A program made the position numbers and the translations under genes. This document shows, one piece after another, positions 13,401 through 25,400 of a stretch of DNA of 64,000 bases (position 1 is the stretch's first letter; the number at the start of each line of letters is the position of its first letter). The notes beneath the pieces were generated by a model that was not told the origin of the DNA, searched no databases, and was given only the letters and a program-made list of their open reading frames with translations. The stretch comes from Sarcocystis neurona (Eukaryota > Apicomplexa > Conoidasida > Eucoccidiorida > Sarcocystidae): positions 1,891,091-1,955,090 of the forward strand of contig KL647308.1 of the NCBI GenBank assembly GCA_000727475.1. Direction: 5' to 3'.

Positions 13401-16400
13401 ATGCAGACATCATCACGGCGCGTGCAGACGAGCGTGCCTCGTTTTCTTAGATATCTGCTGCCTATCACAGATACACAGCGGTGTGCGGGACAGCAGTTTT
13501 CCCCGGTTGAGTATATCCATCTGCCTCTTCTTTTGCTGCTGCTGCGTCCTCTGCCTTGCTGCTGCTGTTGCGACGTGTTCTCTTCCGCGCTTCCNNNNNN
13601 NNNNNNNNNNNNNNNNNNNNNNNNNNNNNNNNNNNNNNNNNNNNNNNNNNNNNNNNNNNNNNNNNNNNNNNNNNNNNNNNNNNNNNNNNNNNNNNNNNNN
13701 NNNNNNNNNNNNNNNNNNNNNNNNNNNNNNNNNNNNNNNNNNNNNNNNNNNNNNNNNNNNNNNNNNNNNNNNNNNNNNNNNNNNNNNNNNNNNNNNNNNN
13801 NNNNNNNNNNNNNNNNNNNNNNNNNNNNNNNNNNNNNNNNNNNNNNNNNNNNNNNNNNNNNNNNNNNNNNNNNNNNNNNNNNNNNNNNNNNNNNNNNNNN
13901 NNNNNNNNNNNNNNNNNNNNNNNNNNNNNNNNNNNNNNNNNNNNNNNNNNNNNNNNNNNNNNNNNNNNNNNNNNNNNNNNNNNNNNNNNNNNNNNNNNNN
14001 NNNNNNNNNNNNNNNNNNNNNNNNNNNNNNNNNNNNNNNNNNNNNNNNNNNNNNNNNNNNNNNNNNNNNNNNNNNNNNNNNNNNNNNNNNNNNNNNNNNN
14101 NNNNNNNNNNNNNNNNNNNNNNNNNNNNNNNNNNNNNNNNNNNNNNNNNNNNNNNNNNNNNNNNNNNNNNNNNNNNNNNNNNNNNNNNNNNNNNNNNNNN
14201 NNNNNNNNNNNNNNNNNNNNNNNNNNNNNNNNNNNNNNNNNNNNNNNNNNNNNNNNNNNNNNNNNNNNNNNNNNNNNNNNNNNNNNNNNNNNNNNNNNNN
14301 NNNNNNNNNNNNNNNNNNNNNNNNNNNNNNNNNNNNNNNNNNNNNNNNNNNNNNNNNNNNNNNNNNNNNNNNNNNNNNNNNNNNNNNNNNNNNNNNNNNN
14401 NNNNNNNNNNNNNNNNNNNNNNNNNNNNNNNNNNNNNNNNNNNNNNNNNNNNNNNNNNNNNNNNNNNNNNNNNNNNNNNNNNNNNNTTGTATCCCGCCGT
14501 TTCTGTTGCTGTTGGTGCTCCTGCGGCCACCTTTTGTGTTCCGCCGTTTCTGTTGCTGTCGCTGCTTCTGCCGCCACGTTTTGTGTCCCGCTGTATCTGT
14601 TGCTGCTGCTGCTGCTGTGACGTTTTCTTCCGCGCCTTCCTGTTGCTGCTCACGTACGGGAGGGTGGTCCTGGCGGCGTGTATCTGCCCCAACGTTGCAG
14701 CTCGCGCGCTCGGGACGGCACTTTCGCTTCCGCTGCTGCTGCTGCTTCTTCGCAGTGTCGTCGCTTGCCGCGGGTCTGGTGCTGCTGCTCTGCCGGGGAC
14801 GCTCCTGCGAACTGTGCTTCTGTTGCTGCGCTTGCTGCTGCTGCGACGGTGACGTGTTTCTTCGCCTGGCGAACTCTGCGCCACTCTTGCTGCAATTGCC
14901 CCTGCTGCTGCTGCTTCTGCGGCTGCTGCTGCTGTCGACTTGAGTTCCAGGGCTGCTCACGCCGCTGCTGCTGCAGCGTGCGGTCTGATGGCTCTTATCT
15001 CCTCGTCGGCTTTCCTACTTCTCAGCGATGTTCTCTTCCGTTTTGTGCTTTGACGCCTGCAGCTGTTGCAGCCGCGCGTATCGGGATCGCTGCTGCCTGT
15101 GGGCTTCCCCAGCAGCGGCTGTTCCTGCTGCTGCTGCACCTCTTCCCTGCCGGCGACGCTGAGTCCTGTGGTCTTGCGGTGGAGCAGCAGCGTGCTGCAG
15201 GGTTTGCTGCTGCAGTTACAGCTGCTGCTGCAGCTGCTGCAACAGCACTGTCGCCAGACTGCCGCGCTGCTGTTTGCTGCGACTCTCGTTAGGTCTCCGC
15301 TGTCTCCCGCGCAGATTGTCCGCAGTCTGCAGCAGCAGCTGGATCACCTTTTACAACAGGAGCAGCAGCAGGTGGTACTACGGGCGGCAGGACAGAGCGG
15401 CAGCGGGCGGGGGGGGGGCGAGCGAGAGCGACAACAGCAGCAACGCGAGCAGCAGAAGCCAGCACCGCCGCGCCCATCCGGAGCAGCAGCCGCGTGCGAC
15501 GAGGAAGAGGAACAGGAAGAGGCAGCAGGGGGAAAGAACCGGTCGGGATTGCAGCAGCTGCTCGCGTTGTGTCCGGCACCGTTGCGGCCGCTCGTGCTGC
15601 TGCTGCTGCGCAGCCGTCAATCCGCAGCTTCTCCTCTTCCCGTGGTCTCCTCCCGCGGTCGCAGCCGCAGCAAACGCGCGATGATCTGCGAGCAGCAGCA
15701 GCAGGAGACACAGGAAGAACAAGAAGAAGAAAAGGAGAATATTCTGCTGCTTGTGGATGAGAGCAGCAGAAGCACCTGGCGAGGTGCTAGGGAGGGTCTT
15801 TACGAACAGCAGCAGCACATGTGTTTCTGCCTGACGCTGCTGCTGCTGCGCGCGCAGCAGCTCGTGCAGCTGCTGCTTTTCACCCAAGAGCTGCCACTGC
15901 TGCAGCAGCAGCACCTGTGGAGTTACGTCCTGCTACAAGTCCCTCCTTCGGTCTGCTGCAGCAACGGCAGCAGCTCAGTCTTGCGAAGCTTTGGCGCTCT
16001 GGCTACGGCGTACTGCAGCGACAGCAGCACTAATGAGAGCAGCAGCACGAACGAGAGCAGCAGCAGCAGCGGGAGCCGCAGGGGCACCAGCAGGTCTCTG
16101 ATGGTCCTGCTGCGAAAGTTCGGCTGGACTCGCGGCGAAGAAAGCCCGATGCAACAGCAGCAGCAGGTTCAGGTAGACGGCGAGATGCTGCAGTTGTTGC
16201 TGCAGGCGCCGGCATCAGAGCTCGTAGCGGGTTCCACTGCAACGCCGAGACGCAGTCGTACAACAACAGCAACAGCAGCGGCAGGACGCGCAGCAGACGC
16301 GGCAGCAGAAAACACGCGTCGACCAGCAGAAGAAAACCCGCGTCGACCAGCACCAGCAGATCCCTTGATGCGGCTGTTGCACGGCGTGCTGCTGCTCGAT

Positions 16401-19400
16401 AGCGACCCTCTCAGACCGAAGAGTTTAACGCGACGCATGTTTGACGCGCTTCCGTGGTACGTCTCCTTGCAGAGCAGACTCTGCTGCTTCTTCTTGCTGC
16501 TGCGTCGGCTGCTGCTGCCGTTGAACACAAAGAAGAAAAAACAGCCGTGCAGTGTGTGCGGCGTCGCGTCGAGTGTCCCCCGCAGGCGTGCGACAGCTTC
16601 TCTGCGTCTGCCAACACTGCTGTTGTTATTTGCTGCTGCCGCTGATTCTGTTAACGCTGCTGCTGTTGCAGTGTCGGTACTGCTGCGCTTCTGCTGCGGG
16701 TGTGCGCGGCTGCGGCCGCTGCTCTGAGGATTGCTGCTGCTACTGCTGTGTAGATATCTGCGCGCTCCTGCTGGTCTTCCTACTCTGAACTCATAACGCT
16801 GTGCCTGCTGTGTTGCTGCTGCTGCTGGTGACGGGGACCCTGCTGCTGCTGCTGCTGAACTCTGCGTCTGAACAGGCTTGCGGTGGACTGCGATGTGGAC
16901 CTGCTGCTGCCCAAGTGGCTGGCGTGCGCAGCAGCAACGGCGACACCTGCCGGTCCAGCCGGCGAGACTGCTGCTGCTGGACTACCACAGGGGACCTGCT
17001 GCTTGCGGCAGCTGTGCCAGTGTCTCAGCAGCTTCCTCGCCGATTTACTCATGGTGTTCCCAGTCTTCGACCGCGTAAGCCCTGTGAACCCGCTTTTTTT
17101 GTAACTGCTGCTGTTGCTGCAACTGCTGCCGTTGCTCCAGCTGGTGCCGTTGCTGCAACCGCTGCCGTTGCTGCAACCGCTGCCGTTGCTGCACCTGCTG
17201 CCGTTGCTGCAACCGCTGCCGTTGCTGCACCTGCTGCCGTTGCTGCAACCGCTGCCGTTGCTGCAACTGCTGCCGTTGCTGCAACCGCTGCCGTTGCTGC
17301 AGCCGCTGCCGTTGCTGCAACCGCTGCCGTTGCTGCAACTGCTACCGTTGCTGCAGGTGCTGCTGTTGCTGCTGCTCTTACATGTGGGTACGCGCTCACG
17401 GTTCTGCGTGTGTCTCTGGCGTTGGTGTTGTTGCTGCTGCGGCGCACCTCGCTTTTGCTGACGAAGCAGCAGCAGCAGCAAAGGGGGAGCTCCTTTCGAC
17501 ATGCAGCTGCAGCAGCTGACGTGACCCTCCCCCCGTCTCGGTTGCAGCGGGGAGACCGGCAGGTGCAGCAGCAGAACAGTCGTCGCACGGCGCAGCTGCA
17601 GCAGCACGTTCCGCTACAACTCAGTCGGGTGTATGTACACCCCGTATGGCACTGCCAGTTGCACCACCCGCAGGAAGTAGCCGTCCAGCAGTTCTCGCGC
17701 CCCACGCGCACAAGTATAAAAACTACACGCCGCTGCGTTGGTAATATGTATACATGTATGTATGTATATATCTATATATATGTATATATGTATGTATACA
17801 CATATATGTATGTGTGTGGGGTCTCCGCAGCTTGTACGTGCAGTGTCCAGCTGGTGCAGACCTGCAACTTTTTCTCCGTAAAAGCGGACGAGAGAAGTGT
17901 CGCGTGACAGAATGAAATGCACTTTCATGTCTCTACACGTGTATATATATATGTTCGTCTGTGTGTGTATGGATATATGATAGGTAGATTGATGCGTCTG
18001 GCTCTCCTTTTTTTACGTGTAGAGATTTGCGTGATAGTCGGCGGTAGAACTTTGGAGCCTCTCCACGCTTGGCTGTGTCACGGATGTCGGTGCGGTGTAC
18101 GTACACCTCCTCGTACACGCCAATACGTATATCTCTATACATTTATGCCGCCACACGTAAGCATCTCTCTACGTATATGTAATTCATATTTGTGTATATT
18201 TTATGTCGGAAGAGGGACGTGTCACTTTCGGGCCTATAAAGATATACATCTCTACCTAGAAATATATTGCTCTGCTGCCTTCACATATATATGTAGAAAA
18301 AGAGAAATGTACACGGGTTTGTGTCCATTTCTGTGTTCACCGAGGGACGTGTCATTTACCAGCAGATGCGAGTGTCTCTACACACAAAGACTCGTATTTC
18401 TCTGCTGCGTTGAGCTGTACATATATATATGCTGCCCGTCGACGTCAGCGTACGTGCATGCAGACACACAGGGATAATAGCGGAATGCCGTCGTAGACTT
18501 CTCAACTTTACTGGGGAGGAAAATGTCTCTGATAAACAGACCCTCTTCTTTTTAATATAAGTCGCCTCTGCCTTCGCACGTGGCTGCTGCCGCTGCTGCA
18601 CTGCGTTTTTCCTGTGCGTGCCGTGCACCGCGTGCCGCGCTCCTCTGGGGTGTACGTACACCGCGCAGGTACGTCTGCTGACTGCGGCCATCGAAGCGCT
18701 GCTGCGTCTCGGGCTGCCCGCCGCAGCAGCAGCAGAGGGAGAAACAGCGGCACGAGCGGCAGGAACCCTGGCAGCAGATCGAGCGGCGGGACCCGGGGCA
18801 GCCGCAGGGGCAGCAGAAAGACGGCCGAGCTGCTGCCTGGCACTTCTCTTCGTCGCGGCGCTGCTGCAGCGCTGTCCAGGCTACACGGCCGTGTTTCCTC
18901 CCCCCGTCCAGCAGCGCATGCAGCCACGGGACTCCTCTGCGTTTGCTGTGTGGTTTTATCCTGCCGCTCCTGCTGGACTGTCGGCTGCTGCCCTCCGAGT
19001 CGCTTTCACGCATGCAGTCGCCCGCACTGCTGCGGGTGTGGGGTCTTCCCTGCAGCACCAGCAGCAACAGCAGCAGCAACTGCCGCAGCGCCGGTGGCCA
19101 CGACGACGCTGGTGGGACCGAGAGACCGCGCCTGCAGCAGCCGCCAACAGCGCGGACTTCTTCGCTGCTGCAGCAACAGAGCGAGGTCCACTTCCTGCCG
19201 CTGCTGCTTCAAAGGACCTTCGCTCAGATGCCAGCAGCAGCACTGGTGGCAGCAGCAGCAATAGTCGTGGGGACCGAGCAACAGCAGCAGCCGAAGTGAC
19301 GGCGACAAAAATGTCTCGGACGATGGCGTGGAGGCTGCTGCTGCTGCAGATTCTCAGTCACGAAGACAGCACGTGCTGCTGCTGCAGCATCTGCGTCTCT

Positions 19401-22400
19401 CACAACGTCAATTCTTTAAGCAACAGCAGCAGCAACAGCAGCAGCAGCGGTGGCAGCAAGAAGGAGACTGAGAGAGTCGTGCAGAAGCTGACTGCTGCGG
19501 AGCACCTGCAGTGGGCAGTGCTGGACTGTCTTTTCGAGCAGTACCAGCAGCAACTGCCCCGCAGGCCGCTGGCTGCCGCTACGGGAGCAGCACGAGCAGC
19601 CGCAGCAGCGCCAGGAAGAGCAACAGGAGGAGCAGGGAAGGGACAAGCAACATCAGAAGCAGGAACAGCAGCAGCAGCAACGCGAGGTGCCGGAGGAAAA
19701 GAAGAAGACACAGCAGCGGAAGGAGAAGTTTTTGGCGTATTCGGACCGTTCCGCGCTCCTTCAGCGGTGTATGTGGTTGCAGCGTTAGAACAGCTGCTCT
19801 CCTCTGCTGCTGCTTCTGCTGCGTGCCGCCGCAGCGTGCCCTACGTTTCCGCATGTCCAGCGGCACCAACGGCAGCAGCGGAAGTAGCAGCATCGCCTTC
19901 TTCCTCTTCGCTCGCAGCAGCAGCAGCCTTTCCTCTTTTTTGGCCGCCCGCGCGAGCAGCAGAAACAGTAGCAGCTGAGACAGCAGCAGCAACAGCAGCG
20001 CGATATCCTGGCTGCATGCTAAACGAAGCGAACGCTTCTGTTTTGGTGTACACCCAGGGTAGTGACATCTCTGCTGCGTCTGCTGCTGCTTCCTTCCCCC
20101 CTGCTGCTGTTGCCGATGGTGCCGCTCCTTCTGCTGTCACCCTTCCTGCTGCTGATGCGGCTTCTGTCTCCCCTTCCTCTCCTGCTCGGTTTTCTCCTCC
20201 TCTTGTTGGCACGTTTCCGTCCCCGGCTGCTGCTGCTGGGACGTTGACAGGAGCGGCTGTGCAAGTAGTGCATCGGTACTTGCAGCAGCGATTCTTCCGA
20301 GAGAGTGGAGTGCTGCAGGGAGACTTGCTGCTGCGGCTCTACTGGCGGCAGCAGCAGCTGCTGCCGGCTGCTGCTGTTGCCTGCAGCCTGAGCACGTGCA
20401 GCGCGGCTTCTTCCGCAGCCACGCCGACTTTCTGGGGCAGCAGGGAGCCGCCTTGCCTACAGCAGCAGCAGCAGCAGAGGGAGCGCGGTTTTACACAGCG
20501 GCAGCAGCAGCCACAGCAGTATCAGCAGAAGCCGCTGGTGGTCCCGCTGTCGCTCCGCCTTGAAGGTCTGCGCTGGGCAGAGGAAGCGTTGCGGGACTTG
20601 CTACTGCTGCTTATCGAACACACGCAACTTCCCCTGCAACTGCAGCAGCTGTTTCTGCAGCAGCAGGAGCTTCCCTTGCTGCCCGTGCTGCAGCAGCAGC
20701 AACAGCAGCAGCGGGTAGCTGCTGGCGTTCTGCAGGAGCAGCAGCGGCAGGAGGAGGAGGAGCAGCAGCAGCGGGAACTTCTGGAGGAGGCTCTCAGCAG
20801 CGCAGCAGCAGTGTGGGGCTCGGTATTGCTGCAGCTCTTTGCTGAAGTTCCGCTGCATGCAAACGACTTCGTTCGCTTGAAAGAGGAGATGCTGCGACAG
20901 CAGCGTCAGCAGCGACGGCAGCAGACAGAGCAGCGCGGCGGCGCACGGCCGCAGCAGCTGCTGGTGGAGGAACAGCCCCACGGGCAGCAGCAGAAGGACC
21001 GAGAGCGGCTGCTGCCGCGTGAGTCAGCAAGAGGACAACGCGAAAGCAGCGGAAGCAGACAGCTGTTGGTGGGAAGCGGCAGAGCAGCAGCACACGCGCA
21101 GCAGCTGCTGCTGCTGCAGGGGATGCTGCTCATGCTTCGACAAGCCGTCTCCACGTTAATTAACGTACGTTTGTCGCTGCAGAAAAGTGCGAGCTCCCTT
21201 CTTCGCCACGATATTTTTCTGCTGCTGCTGCTGCTACCCTCTGCAGGACGACCACCCGCTCGTGTACTGCTGCTGCTGCTGCCCTCTGCTGAACGGCCAC
21301 CCGCTCGTGCGCTGCTGCTGCTGCCCCCTACAAAACGACCACCCGCTCGTGTGCTGCTGGTGCTGTCGTGCATGTTCCTGTTTGTGCTGCATACACAGCA
21401 ATTTTCGCTGTACCAGGTCTGCTGCTGCTGCTGATGCTGCTGGTGGCAGCTTCGCTGCCGGTAAGTTGTTGCTGCATCTGTGCACCTGTCTCTGCAGCAG
21501 TTCTCTCCTGTCACGCCTGCTGCTGCTTCCATATGTGCTGCTCTCTCGCTGCACTACTCCTGCTCCCTCTGCTAGTGCGCTTCCTCCTGCTGCTGCTATT
21601 GCTGCTGCTGTTGCTGCTGCTGTTGCTGCTGTTGGAACCAGGCGACGGAGCGAGTGCAGCTCCCCCTGTGGCGCTACGGGAAGCGGCACGCAGAACTGCA
21701 GCACTGGCTGATTCTTCGCTGCACGTCTGAGCAGCAGCAGCAGCAGGAGCAGCGGAAGAAGGAAGAAGAGGAGGAGAACTTCCAGGAGCAGCAGCGTCAC
21801 CAAGAAGAAGAGGAGCAGCAGGAGTGGGAGCAGCGGAGGCTGCGCGTGCTTCCCAACGGCGCGGGCGTCGGTAGTTTTCTCTCGCCGTCGTTTGCGCAGT
21901 TGCTGCTGCTTGAGACTCCTATAGCTGTTTCGGGTGTATGTACACTCGGCGAACAGCTGTTGCCGCTGCCCGTTCTCTTCGAAACTGCATGCGTGTGGGG
22001 CTGTGCTCCGCTGGCGCTGCGCACGCTGCTCTTCGACTTCCGTCGCTTCTGCGGTACCACCCTCGCCCCGTTGGTGTCAGCTGCTGTTGCTGCTGCCTCG
22101 CATTCCTTGTCCACCGCCTCTGAAGCGGCTGCTGGTGAAGGAGAAGGAGGAGCACGGGGACGTAGTGGCAGCGAAGCAGCAGCGGGAGCAGCAGCAGTCC
22201 ACGCAGCAGGCCGGCCAGAAGCAGCAGCAGCAGCCGCGACGGCAGCAGCAGCACTCGCTGCTGCAGCTGCAGCACGTGACGCAGCCGGACCCCAGCAACC
22301 TGTTGCTGCTGCTGTTGCTGCTGCTGCGGCGGTTCAGCGAGCTGCTGCGGTGCTACGGCCAACAGCAGAGCGCTTGGTAATCTCCTTCGGCTGCGCTGTT

Positions 22401-25400
22401 GGAATTAGCGACCTGCGATATCGCTTGTAAGCAGATACAAACACCAACAGCAGCAAGCGCAGCACAGCAGGGCGCAGGAAAGGAGAAACAGGGGCACGCA
22501 GTAGCAAGAGCAACAGCGTCAGCAGGCGCAGCAGCAAGAGCACAAGTAAAAGCAGGGGGGCAGCAGCAGAGGCAACTTCAGCAAGAGCAGCAGCAAGGGC
22601 AGCAGCTGCGGCAGAAGAAGAAGCACTGGCAGCAACAGCAGCCAGGGCGTCAGCAGCAGCCAGGGCGTCAGCAGCAGCGGCTGCTGAGGCAACCCTCCGA
22701 GCAGGAGAAGCAGCAGCACCAGCGCGAGCAGCAGCCGCAGCAGGAGAAGCACCAACACGAGCAGATGGGGCAGCAGTAGCGGAAGCAGCCCACGTGGCGA
22801 ATAGTGGCCGATTCAGCAGCAGCAGCACTGACCAGTCGTCAGAGAGCAGCAACACTGCAGGGCGCCTGTGCGAGATGCTTGCAGCAGTGTAGCAGCAGTC
22901 CCGACGAACTCCTCTGCAGCAGCGTAGGTATTTTCAGCCTGGTGCGGCTTCTTCCTGTCTCTGTATATTTCCGTCTGTCCCCCGTCTCCCAGCCCGTGTG
23001 CGTCTCTTTCTCCGGCTTTTCGTCTGCCTAAATGACCCCTGTTTCTGTGCCCCTCTCTATGTGTGCTTCTCCTTCCGTATGTGTCCCCCGTCTGCCGTCT
23101 CATCTCCGTCTCGCTGGGCCTCTGCGTGTCTCCGTGTCTCCGTCTCGCGGCCTGTTCGAGACGCAGCAGCCGCGTGTCGCTACCCGACCGGACAGCGGCG
23201 AGCAGCGTGCTGCTGCTGCTCTTCGCCGTCGTGCTGCGTCTCTGCGCCCCACACTCTCTCTGCGTTGGTACTTCAACACATGCATGTCTGCATCCCCGCC
23301 TTTTTCTTCGTCTTCGTCGTATTATATATTATCGCCTTCGTATGTATCTGGACGTATATACGTGTGTGGGCGTGTATAACTGTATGTATAGATAGGTATA
23401 GGTGGGTGTCTGGTTTGTATAGGTGCCTGCGGTCCAGTATGTGTATATGTAGATGTATCTATCTCTCCATAAGCATGCAGCGACAGAAAAGGACAGAGAC
23501 AACACAGAGGAAAAAAAAAGAAAACAGAAGCACAGAGACGGGAAGGCCACCGAAGAAACGAAGACCGCCACAAAGAGAGACGAAGGCGGAAGGACAGAGG
23601 GGGACCCCGAGACGAAGAGACGCCGACCTGCATGCCCGTGTCTCTTGCTGCCCAGACATGTTGACGGGTTTCTGGCCACGTAGAAATCTCCACGGGGGGG
23701 GCGGTAGAGTCCTTCTTCATTTATTTGTCTGTCTCTCCATATATATATTTGTGCGCATGTGTAAGTGTGGGTAGGTACGGATACATAGGAGGAGACATAT
23801 AAAGGCAGCTGCATGCACATCTCTGTCTTCGCTTTCTCTGCGTCCTCTTGTATCTAATATAGGTGGGCGTGAACTTCTCTTTTTTGGCGTCCTAAGTAGA
23901 GTGCTGCGATGACCAGTTGGCTGTACGTCAGTACATATGTGGAGAGGGAGAAAGACACAGAGACATATATATGTGTATATATGTATGTATATATATATGT
24001 GCGTAAGTATACGTCAGCAAGGATGTGTGTATGTGTAGTGATTATGTGCGGGCGTTAGTACAAAGGTGTGGACACGTGTGGGTGGACTCGCATGCAGACT
24101 AACGGACGGACTTTCTAAGAAGGAACTCGGGCTCGAAGAAGACCGACAGCTGCAGCTGCAGGTCGAAGAGGAAGAAGAAGAAGAACAGCAGGAGGAGGAG
24201 GAGCAGCAGAAGAAGGAACAGCTGGTGGTGCGGTGCATGCACCGGCTTCTGAACATGTGCGTATTTGCGTGGGCGGAGACAGCAAGTGATGTGGACGAGG
24301 CTGCGCAGCAGGAGCGACAGCAGCAGCAGCAGCGGCAGTGGCCAGCAGGACGCAGCTGCGGCTCGTACTGGGAAGAACAGTACGTCCCTGTGTGTGAGGC
24401 TGCATGCGCTGCAGCACGAGAGGTGCTTGCAGCAGTGAGCAGCAGCGGCTGTGTGGAACTGCTGTGCTGCGTGGAGGCGCTGCACGCGTTGCTGCGGCGC
24501 TGGCTGCTGGTGCAGCAGCCCACGGCAGCAGCAGGAGAGGGAGCAGCAGCAGGAGAGGGAGCAGCGGCGTTGCTGGTTGCTGCGCGATGGCTGGCGAAGA
24601 AGCGGAGGCCCGCACATGCGCAGCAGCGGCAGCAGACTGGCGAGCTGCTGCTGTGCTGGGGGAGGAACAGTAGCAGCAGCGGCAGCAGCAGCGGCGGGGC
24701 ACACGGGCTTCACGCCGAAAGCGAAGGCAGCAGCAGCGGCGGGACAGACGGGTTTCACGCCGAAACCGTAGGCACCAGCAGGAGCAGCCGGTTCTTCGAC
24801 TGCAGCAGCAGCAGCGGCAGACCGAGGAGCAGTCGCAGCAGCGCATCACCCAGGCCAAGTAGCAGCAGCAGTAGCAGCCCGCGTAACGACAGCGACCTCG
24901 CCAGTAGCAGCAGCACGCTCCCTGCCTCGAGCAGCGGCAGCAGCAGGACAGGATTCTTCTCCTCCACCGGTGGCAGCAGCAGACGAGAACGCAGCGGCGC
25001 ACAACGCACGAGCAGCAGCGTGTGGAGGAGCAGCAGCGAGGAAGTGAGAGAGCTCGAGGCGGTGTCGTGTGCAGAAGCCTTCCAGGCGTACGTTGCAGTG
25101 CTGCAAGACAGAGCACACATCGCTGCCGTCTGCAAACGGGTGCGCGAAGAGCAGCTCTTGCTGCAGCAGAAACAGCAGGTGCTGCAGCAACAGCAGCAGC
25201 AGCAACAGCAGCGACATTACCAGCAGCGACAACAGCGACATAGTCAGCAGCAGCAGCGGGAGTGGCAACAGCGGGAGTGGCAGCAGCAGCAGCGGCAGTG
25301 GCAGCAGCAGGACCGGCGGCAGCGGCAGCAGCGGCGGCAGCGACAGCAGCAACATGGGCAGACTCAGGGTTTCCCAGAGTGGGCTGTCGCCTCTGCATGG

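Larger units (their letters stand above)
12451..15062 (+). other. Intron 2 of the nucleoporin gene, with microsatellites and assembly gap
   Basis: The donor GTGAGG at 12451 and acceptor CTGCAG ending at 15062 keep phase 0. The intron holds TATA/TACATA microsatellite DNA (12560-12790, 13030-13110), a 16-bp perfect palindrome (13261-13276), the 892-base gap and a 47-48 bp tandem repeat. A further exon hidden in the gap cannot be excluded. Confidence 0.5.
17075..18668 (+). other. Intron 4 of the nucleoporin gene
   Basis: The donor GTAAGC follows exon 4 and the acceptor GCGCAG precedes exon 5, both in phase 0. Inside are an 18-bp minisatellite (17104-17365), TATA/GTAT microsatellite (17745-17815) and three copies of the GTGTACGTACAC palindrome, the last ending seven bases before exon 5. 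Confidence 0.55.
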
